Positions 51,555-61,203 of a DNA stretch of 64,000 bases are shown here, piece after piece (the stretch's first letter is position 1; every line of letters begins with the position of its first letter). The stretch lies in contig OMXS01000003.1 of assembly GCA_900315095.1 (NCBI GenBank), positions 248,001 to 312,000 of the forward strand, read 5' to 3'. The notes beneath the pieces are model-generated. The model worked only from the letters and a program-made list of their open reading frames with translations. It was not told the origin of the DNA and made no database searches. Origin of the DNA: an uncultured Prevotellaceae bacterium (GTDB lineage Bacteria > Bacteroidota > Bacteroidia > Bacteroidales > Bacteroidaceae). Position numbers and translations under genes: made by a program.

Positions 51555-53651
<2,097 letters not shown>

Positions 53652-53711
53652 TCACCCTACAAAAATACGAATAATATTCCGACTGCTGAAATGTTTTTGC
53701 AAATTTTTAGT

Positions 53712-53719
53712 TATCTTTG
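53712..53719 (+). promoter_or_regulatory. -7 element of yjbQ
   Basis: TATCTTTG, about 85 bp before the chosen start codon. No -33 TTTG at normal distance. The transcript leader would contain the heptamer array. Confidence 0.5.
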
Positions 53720-53729
53720 CGGCGGGATG

Positions 53730-53790
53730 GGTGATTGGTTATGGGTTATAGGTTATGTCCTCTATCTCCCTCTACCTTCATCTACCTCAT
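53730..53790. repeat. Heptamer array in the yjbQ leader
   Basis: GGTGATT, GGTTATG, GGTTATA and GGTTATG run in phase from 53730 to 53757, followed by CT-rich words TCTATCTCCCTCTACC. This is one of the few members of the family upstream of a gene. Confidence 0.65.
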
Positions 53791-53804
53791 TAAAAAAGAA
53801 AAAA

Positions 53805-54218
53805 ATGATTCAGCAGAAAGAGATAACGTTAAAAGAGCGTCGCAGGGGTTTCCATCTTGTGACGAGTGAGATATTGGGGCAGTTGCCTAAGTTGCCTGAG
53901 ACGGGACTGCTTCATGTCTTCGTGAAGCACACTAGTTGCAGTCTGTCGATAAACGAGAACTACGACCCCGATGTGAGGTCGGACATGGAGCAGATATTCA
54001 ACCATATCGTGCCCGAGAACCAGCCCTACTACGACCACGTTTTGGAGGGAAGCGACGATATGCCTGCTCATGCCAAGGCAACAATAATAGGCAACTCGCT
54101 TACTATTCCCATCACTCGCGGACGCCTGAATCTAGGCACATGGCAGGGCATATACCTCTGTGAGCATCGCAACTACGGCGGTCAGCGGAAGTTGGTATGC
54201 ACGATTATCGGCGAGTAA
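53805..54218 (+). CDS. YjbQ family protein (UPF0047)
   Basis: A 137-residue small enzyme-like protein. The start is taken at 53805 (MIQQKEITL); the longer frame reads through the heptamer array and is rejected. Family marks are LLHVFVKHTSCSLSINENYD, ERIF-type MEQIFNHIVP, DMPAHAKATIIGNSLTIPI and GTWQGIYLCEHRNYGGQR. Some members have weak thiamine-phosphate synthase activity. The native role is unclear. Confidence 0.92.
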   Translation: MIQQKEITLKERRRGFHLVTSEILGQLPKLPETGLLHVFVKHTSCSLSINENYDPDVRSDMEQIFNHIVPENQPYYDHVLEGSDDMPAHAKATIIGNSLTIPITRGRLNLGTWQGIYLCEHRNYGGQRKLVCTIIGE

Positions 54219-54228
54219 GGGTTGGATG

Positions 54229-55032
54229 TTATAAAGAAATCCAGTCGTCAGGGAAGATGTCTGGAACGTTCCATTCCGTGTTGGCAAACCATCGGCGCGG
54301 ATAGATGTTCGTGGCGTCTTTATCGTCGGCGAGCATGGCGCCCCAGAAACTGAATGTGCTGTTGGCGATGATGTGACCGCGGCAACGAGTCATTAGGAAA
54401 AGGTCGATGTGGTCGGGCTCGCCATTCTCTTTCTCAACAAATACACCATTCTCAACGGGCAGGTTCTCCTTTACCCACGTCATGTCGTCGGAGAACAAGA
54501 AGAAGCGTGCCGAGGGATGCTTGCTGAGGATATGGCTGATGGCGCCGCGGTAGTATTCGGTAGAGCACAGTCCGAAGTCGCTCAGGTTCTGCTTTATCAG
54601 ATAGTCGCCTCGCCTCACATGAATGGCCACGGGATAGTCTTCGGCTTCAATCATGCTTAGCACCTGCTGGCTCTTTTCACTTAAATGGAACTCGCGGAAG
54701 TGCAGCCATTGGCGTGCCTTGCCTATGAAGCGGCGGTCCTGACAATAGTCGTCTATCAGCACGCAGTCGTCGCGAGTGTCGTCGTAAAGTCTCGGGAAAA
54801 GATTAATCGCACGCAACGCTTTCAGTCCCGCCACCGCGATGTCGATAATGATGCTGTTCTTTGGCAGAGCGATATCGAAGCAGTCGCAGAGCAAAGTGCC
54901 TTTGTGCTGCTTCAGCCGGCGCGAGTCGTAATACAGATGTATGCTCTCGCTGGTAGTCTCTTTTAAGAAGCGGTAGCGGCAATACTCAAAAATCTGATTG
55001 CCCAGTCCGCCTTTCAGACTTATTATCTTCAT
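54229..55032 (-). CDS. GT11 family alpha-1,2-fucosyltransferase
   Basis: A 267-residue glycosyltransferase. The N-terminal LKGGLGNQIFEYCRYRFL and the HVRRGDY motif (about 139-145), which binds GDP-fucose in alpha-1,2/alpha-1,6-fucosyltransferases, identify family GT11. The segment FWGAMLADD near the end is also conserved. It adds fucose to a sugar acceptor in capsule, LPS or glycoprotein glycan. It stands alone, without a surrounding polysaccharide cluster. Confidence 0.92.
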   Translation of the reverse strand: MKIISLKGGLGNQIFEYCRYRFLKETTSESIHLYYDSRRLKQHKGTLLCDCFDIALPKNSIIIDIAVAGLKALRAINLFPRLYDDTRDDCVLIDDYCQDRRFIGKARQWLHFREFHLSEKSQQVLSMIEAEDYPVAIHVRRGDYLIKQNLSDFGLCSTEYYRGAISHILSKHPSARFFLFSDDMTWVKENLPVENGVFVEKENGEPDHIDLFLMTRCRGHIIANSTFSFWGAMLADDKDATNIYPRRWFANTEWNVPDIFPDDWISL

Positions 55033-55047
55033 CGTTTATTAATGTAA

Positions 55048-55155
55048 AATGGAAAATGTAGAATGTAGAATTATGATTACAACTATGAGACATGCCCTAG
55101 AGCCTGTACTTGAAATGTTATCATAATTCTACATTCTACACTCTACACTATCCAT
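55048..55155. repeat. Heptamer-armed inverted element 3' of pheS
   Basis: Left arm: ATGTAGA, ATGTAGA and ATTATGA at 55056, 55063 and 55070. Right arm: TCATAAT, TCTACAT, TCTACAC, TCTACAC at 55121-55148. The arms extend to AATGG and CCATT. The loop is about 44 bp. It lies between pheS and the fucosyltransferase gene. Confidence 0.85.
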
Positions 55156-55169
55156 TCTCCGCTCAGCAA

Positions 55170-56207
55170 TTAGTATGCTGCCTCGAACTCGCGGAGGAAG
55201 CGGGTGTCGTTCTCAGAGAACATGCGCAGGTCGCTCACTTGATATTTCAGGTTGGTAATGCGCTCAACGCCGAGACCGAAGGCATAGCCGCTGTAAACCT
55301 TGCTGTCGATGCCGCAAAGTTCGAGAACGTTGGGGTCAACCATTCCGCAGCCCAGTATCTCAACCCATCCTGTGTGCTTGCAGAAGCCGCAGCCCACGCC
55401 GCCGCAGATGTGGCATGAGATGTCCATCTCGGCACTTGGCTCGGTGAAGGGGAAGTAACTTGGGCGCAGACGTATCTTGGTGTCGGCTCCGAACATCTCG
55501 CGTGCAAACGAGAGAAGCACTTGCTTGAGGTCGGTGAACGACACGTTCTTGTCTATATATAGTCCTTCCACTTGATGGAAGAAGCAATGGGCGCGTGCGG
55601 TTATTGCCTCGTTGCGGTAAACGCGGCCTGGGCAGATTACGCGGATTGGCGGTTGCTGAGTCTCCATCACGCGTGCCTGAACAGATGACGTGTGCGAGCG
55701 AAGGATGATGTTCTTCGTCACGTCGTTGGGGTTTGTCTCCACGAAGAATGTGTCTTGCATGTCGCGTGCGGGATGGTCGGCTGCGAAGTTCATCTTTGTG
55801 AACACGTGCAGGTCGTCCTCTACTTCAGGACCGTCGGCCAGCACGAAGCCCATGCGTGAGAAGATGTCGATAATCTCGTTCTCTACGATGGTCAGCGGGT
55901 GGCGTGTTCCCAGCGGAATAGGGTAGGCGGTGCGCGTCAGGTCGAGGTCGTCGTCCTTCTCTTCCTTTGCTGCCGTCTGCTCGCGCAGGGCGTTAATCTT
56001 GTCGATGGCTGTCTGCTTCAGTTCGTTGATTTTCATTCCCACCTCTTTCTTTTGCTCAGGTGCAACGTTACGGAAGTCGGCCATCAAGGCGTTAATCTCG
56101 CCTTTCTTACTGAGATATTTCAGTCTGAGAGCCTCTATTTCCTCTGGTTTCGAGGCCGTCAGTCCGTTCACTTCATTCAGAAGTTGTTCAATTCTTTCAA
56201 GTATCAT
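55170..56207 (-). CDS. pheS: Phenylalanyl-tRNA synthetase alpha subunit
   Basis: A 345-residue class II synthetase subunit. The start at 56207 (MILERIEQ) has an AAGGAA ribosome-binding site just upstream; the longer frame to 56258 has none and adds an unlikely N-terminus. An N-terminal coiled coil is followed by class II motif 2 (RVICPGRVYRNEAITARAHC, FHQVEGLYID) and motif 3 (GYAFGLGVERITNLKY). It pairs with PheT, which is not in this window. Confidence 0.97.
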   Translation of the reverse strand: MILERIEQLLNEVNGLTASKPEEIEALRLKYLSKKGEINALMADFRNVAPEQKKEVGMKINELKQTAIDKINALREQTAAKEEKDDDLDLTRTAYPIPLGTRHPLTIVENEIIDIFSRMGFVLADGPEVEDDLHVFTKMNFAADHPARDMQDTFFVETNPNDVTKNIILRSHTSSVQARVMETQQPPIRVICPGRVYRNEAITARAHCFFHQVEGLYIDKNVSFTDLKQVLLSFAREMFGADTKIRLRPSYFPFTEPSAEMDISCHICGGVGCGFCKHTGWVEILGCGMVDPNVLELCGIDSKVYSGYAFGLGVERITNLKYQVSDLRMFSENDTRFLREFEAAY

Positions 56208-56269
56208 TTCCTTAAATAAGCTTATTCGGGGTGCAAAGATACTGAAAGTTGAGTGCAAAACAAAAGAAT

Positions 56270-56692
56270 TTATTCATTTTTTGCGTTAAATGCACTATCT
56301 TTTATATGTGTGCGCATACTCATTATCTCTTGCACGTTATTGAAAACGCTGATGATGCCGAGGCTCATTATCAGGGCGAGAAGCGTAGCGATGATGATAC
56401 GTGAGTTGTCTGTGAACCAAAGCAGCCATCCTGTTTGCACTTTAAAAGTGAACAGGGGTATATCGGCAGGCGTGGAAAGAAGAAACGCTATGGTTACGGC
56501 ACCGCTGATGATGCCCACCACAAAGGCAGCCACCATTGCCATCTTATATCGGCGGATGATGGTCTCCTGATGCTGCTTTACAAACTCCACGGCATCGAGA
56601 CGTTGGGTGAGACTGGCCATAAAGTCGGCCTTGTCGTCGAACTTCGGTTTCTGGGCGAGGAACAGTTCCTCTATTGCTTTATCCTTTATCAT
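56270..56692 (-). CDS. Two-helix membrane protein after the sigma factor gene
   Basis: A 140-residue protein. The first 45 residues are helical and soluble (EELFLAQKPKFDDKADFMAS, LTQRLDAVEFVKQHQ). Two membrane helices follow at about 52-71 and 98-118. It starts 7 bp after the sigma gene ends. By place and topology it may act as an anti-sigma factor, but no anti-sigma domain (zinc-binding HxxxCxxC) is visible. Function unknown. Confidence 0.75.
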   Translation of the reverse strand: MIKDKAIEELFLAQKPKFDDKADFMASLTQRLDAVEFVKQHQETIIRRYKMAMVAAFVVGIISGAVTIAFLLSTPADIPLFTFKVQTGWLLWFTDNSRIIIATLLALIMSLGIISVFNNVQEIMSMRTHIKDSAFNAKNE

Positions 56693-56698
56693 CTCCTG

Positions 56699-57181
56699 TC
56701 AGTTTTCAATTGTCAATTCTTTCCTCAGTTTGTCGCGCCCTCGTGAAAGTTGCTTCTTGACGGCATCTTCTGATGTGTCGGTAATCGCGGCAATCTCCTT
56801 AATGCTGTAGCCGTTGAGATAGAATAGTGTGACGGCCGAGCGTTCCTTTGGCGGCAGAGTGCGCAGGGCAAGGTAGAGGCTCTGGTGCTCGAAACTGCTG
56901 TCGGCGGCGTTGCTGCTCGTGAGCATTCGTGCCTCCTCGATATTTTCTGTAGTGAGAAGGCTGGCCTTGTGGTTCAAGAAAGTGTTGTAGGCAATCTTGA
57001 AGAGCCACGAGCGGAAGCGTCCCCTGTCCTGATAGCCCGCCGATGAAAGGTATGCCTTTACCAGCGAGTCTTGCGCGAGGTCGTCGGAATCGCTCTTGTT
57101 ACCACAGCAGAGGGCGAGCAAGAAGCCTCTTAGTGCCTCCTGCTCGCGCTCTACCAAGGATATGAATACTCCGCGTGTCAC
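56699..57181 (-). CDS. ECF-type RNA polymerase sigma factor
   Basis: A 160-residue sigma-70 family factor. Region 2 is DLAQDSLVKAYLSSAG with GRFRSWLFKIAYNTFLNHK; region 4 is LPPKERSAVTLFYLNGYSIK and EDAVKKQLSRGRDKLRKEL. The start overlaps the previous gene by 4 bp (ATGA). Its final codons (LTIEN) and stop are encoded by AATTGTC-like sequence, the same words as the heptamer arrays at 42011 and 44101. Confidence 0.93.
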   Translation of the reverse strand: MTRGVFISLVEREQEALRGFLLALCCGNKSDSDDLAQDSLVKAYLSSAGYQDRGRFRSWLFKIAYNTFLNHKASLLTTENIEEARMLTSSNAADSSFEHQSLYLALRTLPPKERSAVTLFYLNGYSIKEIAAITDTSEDAVKKQLSRGRDKLRKELTIEN

Positions 57182-57630
57182 CTTCCTTCTGCCTGTGCTA
57201 TCACTTGCTGTTCTTCAGCCTCAATCTCTTTTGCGAGCATTTTCTTGCCCATGTGATAACTAGTGAGGCATGCTACGCCCACGGCCAGCAACACGATACC
57301 AGCAATGCCCATAGGACTCGAGCTAGTGGTAAACAATTTGAGATATAATTCACATCCAAGCATTCCGATGCCGAGCAGCAAGGTGAGACATCCCCAATGC
57401 AGTTTCGAGAGCAGTTTCTCTTTCAGCAGTTTTGGCTTGGGCGAAATCTTCTTCAGCAGTTCTTCGATATCCATCTCAGGATTCTTCTCGATTGCCGCCA
57501 ATACAATCTCAGTACGTTTGTTCGTCTCGTTCATCTTCCGGCGAACGCACAGCCAAATTGCAACTATCGGGAGTATGCATCCGCATGCAATAGGTACTAA
57601 AAGCTCAACTAAATCTCCAATAACACTCAT
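57178..57630 (-). CDS. DUF6249-like membrane protein
   Basis: A 150-residue protein: a first membrane helix (about 8-28, LVELLVPIACGCILPIVAIW), a soluble linker with EIVLAAIEKNPEMDIEELLKK (about 41-61), two further membrane helices (about 79-100 and 107-128) and a charged tail. The layout and the IVLAAIEKNPEMDIEEL segment fit the DUF6249 domain found beside sigma factors in Bacteroidales. First gene of the sigma operon. Confidence 0.75.
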   Translation of the reverse strand: MSVIGDLVELLVPIACGCILPIVAIWLCVRRKMNETNKRTEIVLAAIEKNPEMDIEELLKKISPKPKLLKEKLLSKLHWGCLTLLLGIGMLGCELYLKLFTTSSSPMGIAGIVLLAVGVACLTSYHMGKKMLAKEIEAEEQQVIAQAEGR

Positions 57631-57767
57631 AATTATTTCTTTTTTTTGTTTGTTTGTTAAACTTCTGTTTCATGAACCGATTCACTATAATAACAGTTCC
57701 ACGTGGCAAAAGGTGACGTCAATAGAAAATATTTTTTCCGTTTGCGTCTCTTGTCATAAAGAATTTG

Positions 57768-57799
57768 CAAAAATACAAATAGAAAGTGAATCTGCCAAA
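57768..57799 (-). promoter_or_regulatory. Promoter of the sigma operon
   Basis: Minus strand TTTG (57796-57799), a 20 bp spacer and TATTTTTG (57768-57775). The leader is about 130 nt. It matches the housekeeping consensus rather than an ECF-type site. Confidence 0.65.
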
Positions 57800-58039
57800 T
57801 ATTAAACTATTCTTCACGATTATGTGCAAAAACTCCAATACCGAAAAAAGAAATGTTCACTTTATTTGCTTGGTTGCGAAGGATTCATTAAATTTGCTCT
57901 CACTAATAACATAGTCACAAATATAGTAGCAATGACCTCATACACAAAATTCAAAGAATATTTTTAATCTCGCTTATAAATACATGTGAGAATTGATACT
58001 AGTTAGAAACGAAATTAGGAGCAAGTTTGTTGATAATAA

Positions 58040-58071
58040 TTTGGAATTAATTGAAACTTTATATATTTTTG
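58040..58071 (+). promoter_or_regulatory. Promoter of the DUF6794 gene
   Basis: TTTG at 58040-58043, a 20 bp spacer and TATTTTTG at 58064-58071. Confidence 0.65.
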
Positions 58072-58129
58072 CGGTATCAAAAATCGATTTATGGGATATT
58101 GGAATCAGATTAGTTATTTAAAAGAAACA

Positions 58130-59062
58130 ATGCAATCAAGGTTTATTGTGACAATGACATACAAAACATCGACATTCTTCTTCGTGGCATTTCTTCTGTG
58201 TGTCTCATCAGCAGCACAGGAGAAAGTTATATCTCAACGAGATTATCGGTATCTCGTGAATAGAATCGATGGAATCTATATTCCCAAGGACATAGACGAA
58301 GCCATTGATTCTTTGGATGTAATTATTAGTCCTGAGGACAAACGCTACATTACAGACTCCCTGTCCTTGAAAGATTTTGGCGCCAGATGTCATTTTAGTT
58401 TAGGACTGTGGATAAGGAACAATTGGGGGTTGTGGGGAGGTTCCCGACTCCAGCGGTATTTTCTTGATAAGAAAGTAACCCACCCAGATGATATGTCAGG
58501 TGAGATTCTGAAGGCATACTATAAGAAGAAGATTCAAGGTTTAGATTATGTTACTGAAGATGATATCGAGGCAAGTACTCCAACTCTCATAAATTATAAA
58601 GTTACTAAGAACCCTTTGAAGAGGTTCTGGGCAAGACTCAAGTATAACACGAGCAAAGAAGTCCGTGAAGCAAAGCGCAAAATAAAGGAAGAGGGCTATG
58701 CAAAAGATAAAACCGTTTATTTTCAGTATCCTTTTGGGTGTTCGACAGCGGAAGAACAGATATGGTTTGATACGAGGAACTACGATCGGTTGCCCAAAGG
58801 TAAGATAACAGATATTGATTACTCATGGAAACGAATAAAAGTCAAGCTCATTGACACAATCTCTCCGTATGGCATCATCATCTTCGACGGAAACATCAAA
58901 GAGGATGAGGTTTTTGACGTCAAACGAGATTTCGACAATTCTATCGTCAATAGTCCCAATAGGTTCTATATGCAGAAGGGGGATGAGTTATGGTTTGACA
59001 TCAATTCCGGTTTTTGGTCTACAATGAAGCAATTGGAAAAGAATAAAATGGAAGAAAGATGA
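58130..59062 (+). CDS. Exported DUF6794 domain protein
   Basis: A 310-residue protein if it starts at 58130; the ATGs at 58091 and 58154 are alternatives, and 58154 gives the cleanest signal peptide (MTYKTSTFFFVAFLLCVSSA). The domain at about 45-135 (IPKDIDEAIDSLDVIISPED, LGLWIRNNWGLWGGSRLQRY, HPDDMSGEILKAYYKKKI) matches DUF6794, of unknown function. A basic, beta-rich second half follows. The DNA is more AT-rich than the surroundings. Confidence 0.8.
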   Translation: MQSRFIVTMTYKTSTFFFVAFLLCVSSAAQEKVISQRDYRYLVNRIDGIYIPKDIDEAIDSLDVIISPEDKRYITDSLSLKDFGARCHFSLGLWIRNNWGLWGGSRLQRYFLDKKVTHPDDMSGEILKAYYKKKIQGLDYVTEDDIEASTPTLINYKVTKNPLKRFWARLKYNTSKEVREAKRKIKEEGYAKDKTVYFQYPFGCSTAEEQIWFDTRNYDRLPKGKITDIDYSWKRIKVKLIDTISPYGIIIFDGNIKEDEVFDVKRDFDNSIVNSPNRFYMQKGDELWFDINSGFWSTMKQLEKNKMEER

Positions 59063-59171
59063 CCTCTCTCTTCGATTACATCTTCGTGAAGCAGCAAAAG
59101 CCTACTATCGTCAAGCTTATAAGGAAGGTCACGGTCTCGCACGGAAGACACTTAAAGAGTTGAATAAATAA
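59058..59171 (+). pseudogene. Possible remnant after the DUF6794 gene
   Basis: Overlapping the stop of the previous gene in another frame, the sequence reads LRLHLREAAKAYYRQAYKEG and HGLARKTLKELNK, then a stop at 59169-59171. It is helical and protein-like but lacks a start. It could be a frameshifted tail. Confidence 0.3.
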
Positions 59172-59211
59172 CCTTTTGGATATCGAAGATAATCTTAATT
59201 TCACATTGAAT

Positions 59212-59925
59212 ATGAAACAAAAGATAGTTGTTTTTACAGGAGCCGGAATAAGCAAAGAGAGCGGAATACCAACATTCCGCGATGCTAATGGCATGTGGAA
59301 TAAATATGATGCGAAGAAATTGGCGAGTGTTGCAGGCTTTGAAGAGAACCCTCAGGCTGTTCTTGATTTCTATAACGCACGTCGTAAGAATCTGCTTGAT
59401 GTGGAACCTAATCATGCTCATTATGTCTTGGCCGAACTGGAAAAACAGCATGACGTTACTATTGTGACACAGAATGTTGACAATCTTCATGAACGTGCTG
59501 GTAGTACAAAAGTGTTTCATCTTCATGGTGAACTCACAAAGGTTACGTCCTCGCGGAATCGACTAGACCCAAACTGCATAATGGACTATCCTCTTGACAC
59601 ACCTATTCGTATTGGCGACAAGGCTGCAGATGGTTCTCAGTTACGTCCCTTTATTGTATGGTTTGGTGAATTCCTTGGTCCTGAAATAGAGGCTGCCATC
59701 GACCACGTCAAAAATGCAGACATCTTTGTTGTGATAGGGACCTCGCTGGTTGTCTATCCTGCTGCAGGCCTTATTAACTATGCGCATCATGAAGTCCCAA
59801 AGTTTTTGATTGATCCAGGCGAAATGGGCGACCGTCTCCCACAAGGATTCAAACACATCAAGGCAACTGCGGTAGAAGGAGTGGACGTGTTGTTGAATGA
59901 AATTAATGACCTTTGTAATACGTAA
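59212..59925 (+). CDS. cobB: Sir2 family NAD-dependent protein deacylase
   Basis: A 237-residue sirtuin starting at 59212 (MKQKIVVFTGAG). Motifs: GAGISKESGIPTFRD (about 9-23), TQNVDNLHERAG (about 84-95), catalytic His in HLHGEL (about 103-108), and GTSLVVYPAA. The usual zinc-binding Cys pairs are missing: the region after HLHGEL has only one Cys (DPNCIMDYP), so the zinc site may be lost, as in some class III bacterial sirtuins. It deacylates lysines in cytosolic proteins. Confidence 0.92.
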   Translation: MKQKIVVFTGAGISKESGIPTFRDANGMWNKYDAKKLASVAGFEENPQAVLDFYNARRKNLLDVEPNHAHYVLAELEKQHDVTIVTQNVDNLHERAGSTKVFHLHGELTKVTSSRNRLDPNCIMDYPLDTPIRIGDKAADGSQLRPFIVWFGEFLGPEIEAAIDHVKNADIFVVIGTSLVVYPAAGLINYAHHEVPKFLIDPGEMGDRLPQGFKHIKATAVEGVDVLLNEINDLCNT

Positions 59926-60013
59926 GTTTTTTAATTATTCATAAGAGTCCCGATTTAATCAAACTATTCTGCACGATTCTGCTATAAAAGATACGATAAT
60001 TCAGAAAAAGCAT

Positions 60014-60021
60014 TACCTTTG
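60014..60021 (+). promoter_or_regulatory. -7 element of the CDF transporter gene
   Basis: TACCTTTG. Its position favours the second ATG (60054) as start, because the first (60039) would leave only about 11 nt of leader. Confidence 0.55.
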
Positions 60022-60053
60022 CATCCGAATAGCGGATTATGTGTTTTTATCGC

Positions 60054-60938
60054 ATGACGAGAGAGAAGGAAATATATAAGGTGACGCTGGTGGGCAGCGC
60101 GGGCAACGCGGCTCTGCTCACGTTTAAGTTTATCGCGGGGGTGCTGGGCAACAGTTCGGCGATGATTGCCGATGCTGTACACTCGCTTTCCGACTTCGTT
60201 ACCGACATCCTCGTGCTGGTCTTCGTGAGCATCAGCGCCAAGCCGCAGGATGAGTCGCACGACTATGGCCACGGCAAGTTTGAAACTATTGCCTCGTTTC
60301 TTATTGGCTTGGCGTTGGTGGCCGCGGCAACGGGTATTGTTGTGTCGGGTGCGCTGAAACTTATCGACTGGTGGGGCGGTGCTCAGCTTGAGTCGCCTGG
60401 TTGGATAGCGCTATGGGCAGCTCTTCTCTCAATTGCCATCAAGGAACTCCTTTATCAATATACCGCACGAAAGGGGAAAAAGCTCGACTCTCAGGTAACG
60501 ATAGCCAACGCCTGGCATCATCGCAGCGACGCACTCTCGTCGGTAGGAGCAGCACTTGGCATCGGCCTGGCTATTTGGCTGGGACAGCGCTGGACGGTAC
60601 TCGACCCGCTGGCGTCTATCGTGGTGGGACTGATGCTTGTGAAGGTGGCCTACGACTTGCTGAAGCAGAGCATTAACGAACTTACCGAGAGTTCGCTTCC
60701 CGCCGAGACGGAACAGGAGATAGAGCAGATAATCCTCTCTTTCGACGATGTGCAGCAGCCTCATAACCTGCGCACCCGCCGCATAGGCAACCGCATCGCC
60801 ATAGAGGCGCATGTGAGGATGGACGGGCAACTGCCATTAAATATAGTTCACGAACGTGCCACAACCATAGAGCGGAAACTAAAGGAACGCTTCGGTCCCA
60901 ACACGCACGTCACCCTTCACATGGAGCCTGTAAAGTAG
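60054..60938 (+). CDS. Cation diffusion facilitator family transporter
   Basis: A 294-residue inner-membrane metal-proton antiporter (start at 60054; ATG 60039 is possible). Six membrane helices lie in the first 200 residues. Metal-site residues are in DAVHSLSDFVTD (HxxxD), DYGHGKFET and HHRSDALSSVG (HxxxD). The cytosolic C-terminal ferredoxin-like domain is about 200-290. Zn(II), Fe(II), Mn(II) or Co(II) export is expected. Confidence 0.94.
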   Translation: MTREKEIYKVTLVGSAGNAALLTFKFIAGVLGNSSAMIADAVHSLSDFVTDILVLVFVSISAKPQDESHDYGHGKFETIASFLIGLALVAAATGIVVSGALKLIDWWGGAQLESPGWIALWAALLSIAIKELLYQYTARKGKKLDSQVTIANAWHHRSDALSSVGAALGIGLAIWLGQRWTVLDPLASIVVGLMLVKVAYDLLKQSINELTESSLPAETEQEIEQIILSFDDVQQPHNLRTRRIGNRIAIEAHVRMDGQLPLNIVHERATTIERKLKERFGPNTHVTLHMEPVK

Positions 60939-60968
60939 TTTTCTTTCCTGAATGATAGTCGTTTGTGT

Positions 60969-61102
60969 GTGCGAAAGATGTACCTTTTGCCGTGTCGTTT
61001 GTATATCTTTCGGGGTGTCAGAAGTGTCTTTTGAGAGTGTCAGAAGTGTCTTCTGAGAGTGCCAGATGTATATCTTTGGCGTGCGAAAGGCGGCTTTTGG
61101 GA
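60969..61102. repeat. 22-23 bp period palindromic array, locus E (6 units)
   Basis: Units begin at 60969, 60992, 61015, 61037, 61059 and 61081, each opening GTGCGA, GTGTC or GTGCCA. Cores: AAGATGTACCTTTT, TTTGTATATCTTTC, AGAAGTGTCTTTTGAG, AGAAGTGTCTTCTGAG, AGATGTATATCTTT, AAAGGCGGCTTTTGG. All have dyad symmetry, with different bases. The array starts 30 bp after the CDF stop. Confidence 0.9.
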
Positions 61103-61176
61103 TTGAAATCTGATATTTGTAAAAATACGGTCTTAAATTTCCTGCATGTTAATTCGTGAATGTTGGTAGTTTTGTA

Positions 61177-61184
61177 TATCTTTG
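61177..61184 (+). promoter_or_regulatory. -7 element of the DUF1593 gene
   Basis: TATCTTTG, 19 bp before the start codon. No clear -33. Confidence 0.5.
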
Positions 61185-61203
61185 TGCCAAAATAAAACTG
61201 AGT

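Larger units (their letters stand above)
57631..58090. other. AT-rich divergent intergenic region
   Basis: 460 bp between two divergent genes. It has the sigma operon promoter and the DUF6794 gene promoter. Nothing else was recognised. Confidence 0.65.

Noticed and set aside
53691-53804. N-terminal extension of the YjbQ protein
   Set aside because: The extra 38 codons read through the -7 box and a heptamer array and do not resemble the family; the ATG at 53805 fits the known N-terminus.
60969-61102. CRISPR array
   Set aside because: The 22-23 bp units follow each other without spacers, vary in sequence and have no cas genes nearby. The same holds for the other four arrays.
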